Source: Utricularia gibba (Eukaryota; Streptophyta; Magnoliopsida; Lamiales; Lentibulariaceae). From it: 64,000 nucleotides of DNA. Where the stretch lies: positions 1,945,001-2,009,000 of the forward strand of contig NEEC01000016.1 in assembly GCA_002189035.1 (NCBI GenBank), given 5' to 3'. The notes below the pieces were generated by a model, which worked only from the letters and a program-made list of their open reading frames with translations, was not told the origin of the DNA and did no database searches. How positions within the stretch are numbered: position 1 is the stretch's first letter; every line of letters starts with the position of its first letter. This document shows positions 26,070-38,800 of this stretch, piece after piece. Made by a program: the position numbers and the translations under genes.

Positions 26070-27286
26070 TTACCCAAGCTCCAATGTCAATTGACCCAAT
26101 TGAGTCTCCAAATTCTTGATAGATTTTCTATTTTCATCTTCAATTCTTGTTGATTGCATCATGAACATTTTTATCATTTCTTCCAAAGAATTTCCAACAC
26201 TCCCTCCAGTGTTGCCTTCATTTGAGCCTTGAAACTGCTGCTGGTTTTGCTGGTTTTGTCTTTGAAATAGAGATGTCTGATATGATCTTTGCTCCTGAAA
26301 ATTTTGCTGCCCCATTGTTGAGCTCTCCCACTTATAAGAATTTTCGTTGTTACTCCAACGAAAATTTGGATGATCCCTGCAGCTTGGGTAGTAAGTATTT
26401 GCATATTGATCATATTTCTTCCTCTGCTGGGGCTCCAAATATCCCATAGGCTTGACATGCTCTTCTTCAAATAAATCTTGGCACTTTTCCGCAACATGCC
26501 CTGTTCTGTGACAGTTTCCGCACGACATGTTCTTGGCCTAAAATAAGAATAGCTCCTTGATCATTTCTGACATAGCAGCAACATTTCTCGTGAGTTCAAT
26601 CTCTAAAACCTGCTTACTCTTCACTTCATATACTCTCTTGTTTGAGGCTTGCTTTTTGATAATATGCCCGGAATGCTCAACCAACTCCTCAAGTAAGGAA
26701 ATAGCTTTGGTTGGTGTCTTTTTTCTCAAGAATCCCCATGTTACTGAATCAACCATGGAGCTATATGTGCACATCAATCCATCATAGAAATATTTGACCG
26801 AAGAAGCAAATTGAAAACCATGGTGAGGACAAGATCCAAACAATTGATGAAACCTTTCCCAATACTCATAAAGTGACTCCCCAGTCATTTGCTCAATGGC
26901 ACTGATTTTTTTCTAATTTCTTCAGCTTTAGAGGCAAGAAAATATTTGCTCAAGAATGCTTCCTTCATGCCAGCCCAATCTGATATGCATTTCGGCTTCA
27001 AGGAATTAAACCACATCCTTGCTTCTCCTTCCAAAGTAAATCGAAATGCCCTCAAACAAATTGCTTCTTCCATCACTTCAGCACTTTTAAATGATGTGCA
27101 AACTGCTGTAATATTATCCTAGTGCTCATGTGGATTTTCTCCAATCTTTACATGGAACTTTGACAAAAAATTAATCATGGCCGGTTTAAGTTCACTTGCT
27201 GCATCAACTGGAAAATCGATACACAATCCTTTGTAAGTGTGATCAGCAACATCTAATTCATTCAATGTCTTCTCCTGTTCGGCCAT
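26070..27286 (-). pseudogene. Gag of the gag-protease element, broken
   Basis: Starts at a Met at 27286 (MAEQEKTLNELD). The Retrotrans_gag domain is recognisable by INFLSKFHVKIGENPHEH, then EGEARMWFNSL, and GESLYEYWERFHQL with SCPHHGF. A CCHC zinc knuckle (CGNCHRTGHVAEKC) lies at about 26523-26470. It is broken by a stop near 27119-27121, a one-base loss in an A run near 26910 and a stop just before the zinc knuckle. Gag normally forms the virus-like particle that packages element RNA. Confidence 0.85.
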
Positions 27287-27448
27287 TTTCAGATTTGGGT
27301 GGCTACGGTAAGGATTTTCCTCAACTTGACCACTTCCCTTGATTGTTTTTTTTTTTTTTTTTGCGGTTCCCTCAAGTAGCCCTCTCGACCTCAAGATTGA
27401 AATCGAAATTCCCTTCACCAAAGGATTACAAAACAATTGAACACCACT

Positions 27449-27465
27449 CCCCGGCAACGGCGCCA
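27449..27465 (-). other. Primer-binding site of the gag-protease element
   Basis: Three bases inside the 5' LTR end the minus strand reads TGGCGCCGTTGCCGGGG, a typical plant gypsy primer-binding site of the kind ascribed to tRNA-Asp. It confirms orientation and the LTR boundary at 27469. Confidence 0.75.
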
Positions 27466-27468
27466 ATT

Positions 27469-28060
27469 TGATAAACGAAAATTTCCTAATGTTGTTGCAA
27501 AAATAGAAATTTCGTTGTCAAATAAATTTATAAGCCCTAATCTACACAAAATACAAATTTAGAAAACTTGTATAGTGGATTTCGGGGTCGATCACAAGGT
27601 GCTTGTGCTTGCTAAGTGTTTTAGTAAATGCATAATTCGGAATATAGTGGTCTTCGTCTAAGCTCGGACTAGCAATGACAAGTAAATTCAGTAAACGGAA
27701 TCAGGTTTCAATGCAAAAGGTAACAAGTATTGGTTCTAACTCAGAATAATATGAAGATGTCTTAAGGATCTGTGGGTGGTGTTGTGATAAGGTGCCTAAT
27801 TTAATTTACCATGTTTCTACATTCACAACTTTAAATAACCTAAGTCTACCCAGATCATTCATCATATTTTCGGCTAACACTTGGAAGAATATTAGAAATC
27901 ATAATGTAGACTAAATCATTAATTTAGTCTATATTATGCATAAAAATACAAATAACACTACAATTGAAAAAATATCAAAAATCATAGTTAAAATACATAA
28001 TTTTACCATTAAACATCTAAATTTCATAACCTAAAAACACTAATAAAATGTGTGTTATCA
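27469..28060 (-). repeat. 5' LTR of the gag-protease element, internally deleted
   Basis: 592 bp, exactly the length of the partner LTR minus an 814-bp deletion. The joint lies in the trinucleotide GCT that is present at both deletion edges in the intact LTR (22095-22097 and 22909-22911). Confidence 0.88.
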
Positions 28061-29469
28061 GTGGTCTAAATGATGTGAAACGAATACTCCTAATAAAATG
28101 TTTTTATACTTACAACTTCAAATAAACTAAGTCTATGTAGGTCATTTCTCGTGTTTTTTATTAAGATAACCTCTAATGTCATCACCTATTCCACATTTAG
28201 TTCAAACCCATGTGAAAAATATGTAGAACTAGATCTACTCGACTTTATTGGTTCTACCTAAAACTAATATCTATTATCTCTTTTTTGATTTGTCGGTCTA
28301 CTTCTAAATCAAGCATATTAGTTACAAAGTTGTTCATCCCCCCCCCCCCCTTAGGTCTACTTAATGAATGATAGAAATAAAAGTTAAAACGCAATGATCA
28401 AATTATCTTATGAACTCTAGCCCTACATTATCATTTTACACCTTAAAGCATCCCTAAAATCTAGCTAATCATATTTGGTAAGCAAAGTAAGATTTCATAA
28501 TCACAATCCAATGGAAACATCATAACCATTGTAAGATAAAATGTCAAAGAAATAAAATATCCAACAAACAAAACAATAGCGCTGGACTTGTTTTTTGAGT
28601 TTGGTCTTCATGTTGAACCTTTCATTCCAAAAGAATTGTCTTCTTCACCTCTTTTGTTCGTGTTGTTGAAGCCTTTCAAAGAAGCTCTCAATGAAGCTCT
28701 CCTTCTTCGGTTTCTTTGTCCTTAAAAAATATCTTCCTCTCTTTTTTTCCAATGTTCTACTGTTCTTGACACCCCTACTGTTCTTGGTCTGAGCTAATAG
28801 ATTATTATGGTAAAAGTTGCACTCATTGTCCCCTTCTTTTATGCTGCATCTCTTGCTAAATGACTGTTGTACGAAATTTCTGTCTTGCTCTTGTTTGATT
28901 TTAAGACCTTGCTGCTATGCTCAAGAGAGTTAATAACATAGAATGGGTTAAATTTTGATTTAGCCCACATGCACTTAAAATCATATATATTCTTAAATTT
29001 AATAAAATAGCTAAAATCATGAAATAAATACTCAAAATATAATCAAAAAGTTGCAACTTTTATATCATAAAAATAGGAAAATTCATGTGTCATCATGCAT
29101 CAACCTTGGAAGTATAGTAGTTATGCAACCGAATTGAGGAAGATCGAATGCGACTACTTCTTTGCAATACATAATTGCTAGTATCAAAAGAATCATGTTG
29201 CTAAGAAAGGTCCACTGAATCACTTTGTATTGGATCCTCTTCACTAGTAAGATGCTTTCAATTATTAAACCTTACATGAGTGGGAGGATCAAGCAAATAA
29301 GAATTCTTAGAGTTCACATGCACTATGTCATCATCAAAAATACCATATGTGGCTAGAAACATATTGCATGTATTTAGAGCATAATTATGATCAACTTCAA
29401 AATCATCAGCAAGAAAAAGTAAAGGTGTCAAAACATTTAGGGAGTCTACATTAATAGGAGCACTCAAAA

Positions 29470-30400
29470 AATGTATGTGTTTTCTATGGTTGTTTGATGC
29501 ATAAAAAATGTTGGATTCCTTTCATTGCACATAAAACTCTACATGTTGCATTTAAAAACTCTTCACCTTTATTAGATTGAATGTGTTTAGTTGTACACTC
29601 AAAGTGGTTTTATCCCATTGATGGTTTTACAAATATTTATTCAACATATTTTTTTTCTTGATAAAAAAAGTTCATGTTGCTCTTCAGTAATCTTCTTCTA
29701 TGATAAGAAAATATCCCATTGATGGTTTTACATTAATAAGGCCCTCAAAGGTCAAAATGTAGCAAATTAAAAGTATGAGGTGCTCTTGATGCACTTAACT
29801 GAAAAGTTTATGGAATTTAGAAAACTGGTAGATATAAGGAGTAGCATTCAATCTGCAAGCAATGTGCATGTATTTAGATTTGGACTCTAATATGTGTCAA
29901 AGTCTACATTGCCATAATAAATTGTTATTAGTGTCATTTATACTACCAGTGACGAAATCCATCTTAGGTAACAATGTTTTTCAATGTCTCTGTCCCTTGC
30001 TGTAAACCAAAGAATTCATTCAGTAGAATAAGTAAAAGAAGAGCTCTTATCAAGCATGTAGAGCCCATTCTTTAGTCTCCCATCTACTGCAGTTTTATTT
30101 GTATTTTGAGCCTACAATAGATAGTATTGATTGAAAAATATGGCAATTATCCTAGCATCATCTATCAACCTCTCTACAAATATGAGATTATATTTGAATT
30201 GAGGCACCAATAATGCATTTACCAAGTGCAATTTTTCTGCTAAGATTATAATTCCATAGTGCATGACCCGAATATAATGTCCATTAGGCAATTTTACTCA
30301 TGTATTAGTGGTTGACTTTAATGAAGTAAAGTAAGTGCTTGAATGACCAATGTGCATCATAGCCCTTGAATCTAGTATCCATTCCCATAAATTACACACT
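29470..30400 (-). pseudogene. Copia GAG-pre-integrase and integrase remnant
   Basis: Upstream half of the interrupted copia polyprotein. Readable pieces include WILDS with MHIG after it, KLPNGHYIRV, LHLVNALLVP, FKYNLIFVERL, KNGLYMLD and, further on, an integrase piece NKGEEFLNATCRVL. Stops and frame changes are frequent. The frame at 29258-29467 lies between this and the insertion but shows no motif I recognise. Confidence 0.75.
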
Positions 30401-30450
30401 AAATCTTTTATTATATGTTAAATGTCATTTTCTAGTTATTATTATGTATT

Positions 30451-33400
30451 ATTAGGTATTAATCTAGTATTAAGTTGCCCAAATCAGAAGTGATATTGTA
30501 AGTAATTGATTTTCTTATAAAAATCTTATTTTTCTATTTTGTAAATATTTTCTTTGTCTTTTCCATACACTTTGATCGATATGTGGCAGGAGGCAGTCAT
30601 GGAGTATTAAAGGATGCTTGCAAGAGATCAAACTCCGAATTTTCGTGCCTTGCAAGTGACTTGGAACAATTATGGATGGAAGACTGACACTAGTCAGGAC
30701 CCCTGACTTACGGTACGTCAGAGTCTGCAGCAATGATTGGGCGCTTACTTGCACGCATGGGAAAGCTGGTGGCATATGCAAGACATAAATAATGATGGGA
30801 AGGGGGGCCAGAAGGAGTTAATGCATGTGGAAAGTGAGATAAAACCAACTTGGAACACTTATTTTCGGACTTTTGAACCTTTTGACACTTTGTATTTGTA
30901 CTTAGAACTTTTGGTTCTTCCTCTCCTCCAAGAGAGGAGGAACACTTTAGCTTTCATTTTGTTTCTATTTTCATGGCCCTTTGTGGCTAAATTCTTTTAG
31001 TTTTTGGGAGTAAACGAAGTTTCCTTCCAAGTCTTGAACACTAAGCTCGATTCTTCATTGAATTCATTCCAGATTTTGCATGCTTCCACGCATCTTGTTA
31101 CAATCGTTATGTAACGACTCCTAGTCATGGTCCATGAGTAATAGGCCACTCCTCACAGATCTTGATGAAGAGTAAGGTGAAGAGCACCATCTCCAACCCT
31201 ACCGGTTTGAGGGAAGTAGCAAATTGTTCGTGGCCGAGGTAACGCGACAGTGGACGAGTATTGACCTCACACTCACCACTGATCATTGGCAACAGTTGGG
31301 CACACGCGCACAATCCGGTTTTGAAGGCAATCAATGGCAATCCTTTTTTCTTCCTAATCGTTCAAGGGAGAATCACATGAGGCTATTCTCGTGCCTCTTT
31401 GTCAACTAGAATGTAAGGGAGAATGAACTATTTCTTGCTCCTATAACCATCTATTCAGAAGGAATTAGTGAAAGCCGAGACGAGAATAGACAAAAGGAGG
31501 AAATGGAGTCCATTTCCCAAGAACTGTAACCCTTAATCAAGGTCCATTACTTAGGTCATACCTTTTAATCTTGTACTTCAAAAACCCCCTTTTACAATTT
31601 CGTAACAATTTGTGAAAGATTTCTACAAAACACTTTTAGCAAAACTCAACTCCTTGAGATCGATACTTGTACTATGCTCTTTTTTTATGTTTTTATAAAT
31701 TAAAATTTGTTGGGGAAACAACACGCAACAGTATACTACTTGTTAAATAGAATTCAAGTGATGTACTTGCAAATTTCAGTTTTGACATATTCACCATCTG
31801 ATTTTCTGGTATAGATGTTTGTTGATGATTGCTCCGAGAAAGAAGTTTGCCTAGTTCATGTTGAATAAGATGCAATGAATCAAGATATTCACCATTATTA
31901 TCACTAAATAATGTTTGTATTCGAGTGCTCATTTAGGGGACTATCAACACAATGAGCTACAAGTCTATAATTCTCATGAGTTTTTTGCTGTCTGGAAGAG
32001 ACAATGAGTGTGTTCCAAGACTCCTATGGGTTGTCAAAACTCCATAAAATGTGATAATGCATCAAATTTGATCTCATTTGTGGTATTTTCAATGTTAGAT
32101 AAGGAATTAATCAAGTTAGAATAGCGAAAAAGCCAATATTCATGTTACTAAAATTATTTTCATTAAAGATATGTTTTGGGCCATTTTCTACATTAATCTA
32201 AGGGTTCGGGTGATTTTATTGTTCATCCAAGCCCAAAAACAGCCGGCTCACTTGGAGTAGGACATGTGACCAATCTACACTATCATTATTCATTCAGAGG
32301 CAAAATGGGAGATGCACATCTTCTGTTAAGTGAGAGACAAGGAAGATCACCAAAAATAAAAAGAGCAAGCAAAAACGGAAATGATAAGCACGAACCATCC
32401 CACAACATGCAAGAGGGAAGGTTGGAGTGAGTGGAGAGAGAAGAGAGAATTCCGACCAATAGAGTCATTTTCCGACGAGTTTCTAAGAGACTTTTTTTGC
32501 AAACAAGATGAAGTAGGAACAGTTCGAGCATGACACTAGAACCTAACTCCAACACCCAAAACCCAAAAAGATTGAGAGTGACCATAGTGAAGCTCAGAGT
32601 CAGCAGTTTTGGAGGAAGTCGATGCACAAGTGAGAACATAACTCTAGAGTATTCAACAATCTTTTTACTTTCCTGCACAAACTTGATTTCTACACTTTTC
32701 TTTGTGAACTTGCTAGTTGTTTACATTTCTTATTTGAATGCTTAACTTGATTGCATGTCTTCATTAGCTCAACATGCTTACTTCATCATTTACATTTCTA
32801 TTTTCATGAGCAAGTCTAGAACATGAAACCCAAAGGTGCTTTTAATCAATTCACGTGTAGTTTAATCTCAAATTAAATTTAATCTTTACTATTAACTTTC
32901 GGAAAATGCCAATTTGCACATTCTATTATCTGCATTTTAGTTTAGAAGCATGCTGGAGAATTTTCTTAATTTCATTAGAGTAGAAACCCACTTACAGATA
33001 AAATCTCCCTGTTTAAACCCACTTGCAAATAAAATTAACAACTAAAAACTATTTGTTCTTTGTGGATCGACCTGCACTTACTATTATTACATTACTTTCT
33101 TTGCAAATAAGATGTGGTGTGTTATCCAAAATTATAGATATCCTTTGATGAGGAAAACTTTTAGACCATAACATCTTTAAAATTTTCCGTTTGTCAAGAT
33201 GGTTGTTGACCATGATTTTTTGATGAGACGAGTTTGATTTTTCATTCTTCTTCCTCCACTACGGTGGTCTTTCTTTGATGGTAAAGCAATTATTTTGTAT
33301 ACATGATGACACACATATTCTTAGCATTTTATAATACAAAATCATCATATTTTGCTATGATTTAGGTTGTGTTTGTGCAGTTTTTATATTTTAAATATCT

Positions 33401-34640
33401 TTTAAATTAATTTCATAATCATGTATGACAGTAGATCCTTTGATTTAATCCACCTTGTGTTACTTATATTTAATTGAGTCCAACAAGACAATTAATAGTA
33501 AATCATACAGAAAAATATGTGGATCAAATCAAGGGGGTGCAATGCCGAAGGGGGAAAAAAACTATCATCCCATCCATAGTCTGTAATTTAAGGCCAACAA
33601 CAATACGAAAGTAAGGAATATTACTTGCATTGGAAAAAAGAGAAGAGGAGAGAAGAAGATATTTTGGAAAAAAAGGTGACAATGAAAATAGAGTTAAAAT
33701 GATAATATGAAGAACATCAAAGAACAACAGAAGGAAGAACAAGAAGAACATGATAGTCGGAAAGGAGATGATTTTCAGGCCAACAACAATTTTGACAATG
33801 AACAGTAGCAGCGGGAAAACAGAACTTATTTCACTTTATCTTTAGTATGCATAATGTTTTGTTTTTCATGGTTGTTTTTCTTATAATGTCTCTGATATTT
33901 TCTTTTGTTTTTTTTTTCAAATCATGTTTTGTCTATTGAATATGATTGGCTATGTTTTAGAGATATCTTAATTTGTGTAAGAGTAACGTGGTTAAGGGTT
34001 TGCTAAATAATCTACAACTGCATATATTAATAGTTCGTTTCTAACATTCTTAAAGGTGAAAGTGAATAGCATTGTAGTTCTGACACTTGATTCCAAGGTA
34101 GGCCTAGTATAATCGTGTAGATCTAGTTATATATATTTTACTTATGGATAAACTTAAGTGTGAAATGGGTAAAGATATTAGAGACTGTTTAAGCCTAAAA
34201 TATAAGAAATAACCTAGGTATTAGGTTATTTTGAGTGTGGATATAGAAAAGTTATAGATTAGATTAAGGACTTGAATGTCATATCACCTGAACAACTTAA
34301 GACATCTTTATGTTATTTTGTGCACAAAACCAATAATTGCACGTAATCTGATTTCAGTTATTGATCTTGCATACTGTTGTTACTTTTACCTTGGACTAAG
34401 CATAAAATTTATTATGAATTCAACACAAAAATACATTATAAGCATAAGTTCCTTTTGTTAAACTTGTATTTTGTAAAGATTAGGAATTAAATTTATTTGA
34501 TACGAAAACTTATTTTTTGCATTGATCATGAAATTTTTGTTTATCAATATGTCCCACCTACTTGCATATCATATGGTGCCTATTGTCCTATTTCCATTCT
34601 AATGAACATAGTAGAATAAGTGTGGATATTAATGGCTTTT
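30451..34640. other. Repeat-derived intergenic DNA without host genes
   Basis: No host gene was recognised. A copia integrase fragment lies at 31693-31932. The stretches about 31010-31720 and 32930-33110 contain LTR-like transitions to internal sequence (a TTCTTTGTGGATCGACCT motif near 33055), but no LTR pair was found. A C10-11 tract lies just before this region at about 28340. Confidence 0.45.
31693..31932 (-). pseudogene. Copia integrase fragment
   Basis: An open frame of 79 residues whose start, IQTLFSDNNGEYLDSLHL, matches the copia integrase core block with the second catalytic Asp (normally SDNGGEY). The downstream SIPENQMV piece corresponds to the TPQQNGVAERKN block. It is a short relic of another copia insertion on the minus strand. 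Confidence 0.7.
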
Positions 34641-34649
34641 GTCAAAGCA

Positions 34650-35510
34650 TCATTCATCTAGAATAGGTGTATATGCTCTAGAGACAATCCTAGTCTCATC
34701 CATAGCCAAAATCTAGTTACATGTGACATCATATTTACTATCCAATCCAATAAGAAACTTAGTAAGTTTTGAGGTAGAGAAGAACTTTTTAGAACACATG
34801 AGAGTATTACATTGACCACATTTGATTTCAGGAAACAAAGCATCCATATCTTTCCACAAGGCATTCAGCTTTGTATAATGCTGTGCTATGCTCATTTCTC
34901 CTTGATTCAGATTGTATGGATCATGTTGCACTTGATATAACATGTTATTATTCATTTGTCTATGATGAGCTTCTTAGGTTTTACATTGATCATGAGAACT
35001 TGTTCAACTTGTGAAACTAGAAACTAGATCCTTGGAAATAAAATTTAATAACCATGACATAACCATAATATTAATGTGAATCCAAAGATTATAAGAAGGA
35101 TCATTCTTTGTAGGATTTGAAACATCTCAATATATCATTCCTAGCTTTTTTTCCCTCCCAAAGCCAATGGCACACCTTGGCAACAATCAAAGTAGTTTTG
35201 TGTAGTTAAAAGCCAATGTCATTCATTTTCTGATGAGTGTTTTCTGCTAGAGTCACCATTAGGGTTAACTAATTGATCAAGAACCTCAATGCACTCTTCA
35301 ATTTCATTCATCTAATATACGCTTTGGGTTGTTAATGACTTTCATCCAAAACTCACACTTATCTTAATCGCTTGCATTCCTTGAACATATTTTGGCCCCA
35401 TCTCATCAAAAATCATGCCATCAACGAAGTTGATCGCCATCAAAATCTCACCATTGTATCTATCTGCACCACTCATTGTAGAACATCGAGCAAATGAATT
35501 GGAATTGGAA
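34650..35510 (-). pseudogene. Copia gag (UBN2-type) fragment
   Basis: The start near 35480 reads MSGADRYNGEIL with AINFVDGMIF soon after; the frame 34955-34713 continues with MSIAQHYTKLNALWKDMDAL, the typical UBN2/copia gag block. Stops separate them. Gag here lies to the left of the integrase at 36.8 kb on the same strand, the wrong order for a single minus-strand element, so it is from a different copy. Confidence 0.7.
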
Positions 35511-35899
35511 AAGTAGATCAAAGGACTTGAGGTTCTAGAAGAGAAGAAGAGGAAGAAGAATGAAGAATCTCTAATTCATCGATAGCAGATTGATTGCAAG
35601 GTTCCAAAGAGAAGAAAAATCAAATGTTTCAGTGGGAAAACTTGTGCCCCACATGCATTCCTATCGGAAAAATTCATTTCCTAATATAAATGATATTTTA
35701 AGATGAAGAAAAAAGATCATTTCTACAACAAATAAAACAAAGAGATGAGGGATGAAAAGCTGTATTGAATGATTACAAAAAATGATATTAACCCACAATA
35801 AAATTACTCTCCTTTGAGTGCATTGTGATTAAGGAATGATCAACTTGTAATTGTTTGAACCCATACTACACCAAAACACTTGAAATATGTTTATTCCAT

Positions 35900-38800
35900 T
35901 GTCTTGATACCTATTTGAGTCCATATATTGTTTTCTTATGAATAATGGCTAGTTTTTTAGATTTTGTCCATACGCTATCAATTTGATATCTGAGTGATTT
36001 AAAAAGGCATTATGTATATCTATTTCTCTAAGAGTTCACAAGTGTGCTGAGGTCAAAGTGAAAAATAATCTAACTGTGGTATGTTTACTTCGTGACTAAA
36101 TGTTTGTAACCATATACCTGATTATATCCTTTTGCAACTAACCTTGCCTTATGCCTCTCTATTGTCCCATTAGCGTTCATTTTAATCTTGAACACTCATT
36201 TGTATCCAACCAGCTTTGTTTGTTGGACCAAGTAATCTCCCAAGTTTGGTTCACTTATAAAAAAGATAATTCTGATTGCATTATTGTAATCCATTATGGA
36301 GATTGTGTGGCCTCTTGATATGTTGCTGGCTCACATGTCCTCGACAAATGCTTGGTAAGTCATGATTCTCCTTGCCAAGTCTTTCAATACTAATATCAAC
36401 AATGAGTGTATGTTGAGCTTTCTCCATCTAGAGATCTCTCATATTATGCTCATATATATGAAGATAACCTCGTAGTCGATGAACCCTCTTATGCCTTTCT
36501 GGTTTTGTGGAGAAAGTGAGCATGTATCCCCTTTTTGTTCTAGAAACATCTATGTTTCTTGGTATTTCTTGTGTAGTTGGCCTTAATAAAGCTGGGGGTT
36601 CATTGAGTTGGTTGTTGAAGTGTGCTCTTCACTCATTGGGGTGGTTGATGATAGCATGTGACATGGCTCTATCTGTGTAATGGTTCTAATGTTATCTTGA
36701 TTATTTTTTCTAAAATACTTCCTCAATATATAATGAAGAATTATTCCATTTTGAAAAGTTTAGAGCAAATAGAAAGTTTCCTTCATGAAATTTCACATGC
36801 CTAGATGTGAAAACTTAGTTTGTAGATCAAACAGCTGATACCCTTGAATACCTTGTGGGTATCTGATACGAACAAAGATTCTACTGCTTTTATCTAGCTT
36901 AGAGCAATTCCTCTTGAGAGTTATCACAAGGAAAAGGCATCCAAAGACCCTCAACCATTCATAATTTGGAGGCTTACTCATAAGCTTCTCATAGGATGTG
37001 GAAAAACCAAATCGTTTCATGAAAGTCCCTTATAAAATGAGATGTTGTTAACATACCATACTTTCAAAAATCTCTAGGCACATAGGCTTGAAACAACAAT
37101 GCTTGAGCTACATTCATTAAGTGTTGATTCCTCTGTTCAACTATTCAATTTTGTTTTAGGATTTTCACACATAATAGCTGATGTTCAATACCTTTATCAT
37201 TAAAATTGAAGGAGTAGAATTTCTTTTCTTGATCTAGCTTGATGGTTTTGATATCTACAAAACCATCAGGTCAGCAAACTTATTTCAACAAATTTAACAA
37301 ATGAATTTCATATATTATACACCTTATCTTTTATTCTTATAAGATATACCCAAGTAGCCCTATTGTCATTATCTACTATGGAAAAAAAAAATTATAGCTA
37401 TACAAAGTAGAGGTTTTGTAAGGATTCCTACTATCTATATGTAACATATCAAATATAGGCACACAATTAATATGTGTAGGAAATAAAACTTTTTGCATTT
37501 TCAAACGAGGGCATGTTAGACATATTTTATTTGGCATTCTTTTAATAAAAGAAAATGCATTGGTTAAGCAGTTAAAACAAGCAAAGGATGCATATGTCAA
37601 AATACTCACAAGTTGCAATAGAAGTAGTAAAAAATTCATCAACATGTAAACGATCAACGCTAACATCCTCATGCGTACGATTCAAAATATGTGCTTGATC
37701 TAGGAAATAAGTATGCCTTGTCTATCCTTTCAAATCATCATCCAAATAGACAAGTCCTATAGAATACAAATGTTAGACCCAAAGGAAAGTATATTAAAAT
37801 AATTTATAACTTTACACAAATGTTATCTCTTATTATCAATTTATGTACTAATAATAAGTTAAATTAAATCAGTCTGTAAAGTACATTAATTACACATATC
37901 TTAGGATTGATTCTTACTATTCTTTTCTTGTGAACACGAATCACTTTTCTATCAAGAAATTTAATATTGCAATTAATATCCTCAATGTGTTGAAAGAGAC
38001 TTAAGTTAGAACACATACGTTTACTTGCTCTAGAATCGCTTATCCAAATACTTTAGAGTGCAGGAACATGATCCATGTGTGCTACCAAAAATGATTTACC
38101 CAAGAAAGCTCTAATTGCTTGATATGTAAAAGGATTTGATTGTTCCTTATCCTTTTATCTACTTTTATATGGATGGAGGTGGCCAATGATGGACACTACC
38201 CCTTGTTTGATAACTTCAAGTAGAGTTTTGAACTTTTTTGGAGTTAGAAATTCATTCAGTCCTTGTGGTTTAGTAATGTTGTGGGAAGAGCTCTCAACCT
38301 ATTCAATATCTACAACATTGTTATTCACATTAATTGAACAAGATGAAATCCTCTTACCCCTTTGGGATCTAACTTTTCTTCTCCAAACTCCTTTGTGTCT
38401 TTTTTTGGTGGTAGATGGCATGTTTCGATGAAATAATTTGCGAGCCCACAATTTGTGCAACTAGTAGGATTAAGCTTTGGCCTACGACATTCTAGAGTGA
38501 TGTGGTTGTTATATCCACAATTTTCGCATCATGGCCAATTTTTGCATAGTTATTCTGGTATCTATAGCAAGAAAGGAAGTTGCAGCAAGAGCTAATGCCT
38601 CAGATGACAATGGAAGCAGCAAAAAAGGAAGTTTCGATGAAATAATTTGTGAGTCCACAATTTGTGCAACTAGTAGGATTAACCTTTTGCCTATGACATT
38701 CTTGAGTGATGTGGTTGTTATCCACCATTTTCACATCATGGCCATTTTTGCTCAATTATTCTAGTATTTGTAGCAAGAAAGGAAGTTGCAACAAGAGCTA

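Larger units (their letters stand above)
21691..28060 (-). mobile_element. Non-autonomous gypsy-type LTR retrotransposon with gag and protease only
   Basis: A 6370-bp element bounded by the perfect 5-bp target duplication GTGGT (21686-21690 and 28061-28065). LTRs are 21691-23096 and 27469-28060; reading the element strand they start TGATAACAC and end TTATCA. The order on the minus strand is 5' LTR, primer-binding site, gag, zinc knuckle, protease, a linker frame at 25272-24673, then 1.6 kb without coding sequence. No reverse transcriptase, RNase H or integrase motif is present anywhere inside. The motif GGGAGGCAACCC near 24500-24514, common after pol in Athila/Tat-like gypsy elements, suggests pol was removed between the linker and this point. 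Gag carries stops and a frameshift, so this copy is inactive. Confidence 0.88.
21385..29095 (-). repeat. Older solo LTR (gypsy-type), split by a younger relative
   Basis: Pieces 21385-21690 and 28066-29095 join into one 1336-bp LTR collinear with the 1406-bp LTR of the inserted element, but much more diverged. It starts TGATAAAC and ends TCATCA. The bases just outside, TACAT on the left and TGCAT on the right, match at 4 of 5 positions and are a plausible decayed target duplication. No internal region belongs to it, so it is a solo LTR left by LTR-LTR recombination. It lies between the integrase and reverse transcriptase parts of the copia element. Confidence 0.8.
19840..30450 (-). mobile_element. 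Degenerate Ty1/copia retrotransposon interrupted by nested LTR insertions
   Basis: Copia polyprotein blocks appear on the minus strand in the correct order once the inserted block 21385-29095 is removed. From right to left: a protease/GAG-pre-integrase region about 30400-29930 (WILDS, then KLPNGHYIRV), an integrase core about 29640-29470 (NKGEEFLNATC), then reverse transcriptase from 21370 (YKARLVAKGYTQ, HHIDLNNTFLHGY at 20915-21133, YVDDIII at 20663-20863) and RNase H about 20380-20090 (DIVAYCNAHWG). Many stops and frameshifts show it is inactive. Flanking LTRs were not identified, so the outer ends are estimates. The integrase-before-RT order is diagnostic of copia. Confidence 0.85.

Noticed and set aside
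30737-31409. Small frames that might be host genes
   Set aside because: No domains and located among element-derived DNA with LTR-like transitions.
34713-37020. A single copia element joining the gag at 34.7 kb with the integrase at 36.8 kb
   Set aside because: On the minus strand gag must lie to the right of integrase; the observed order is reversed, so they come from separate copies.
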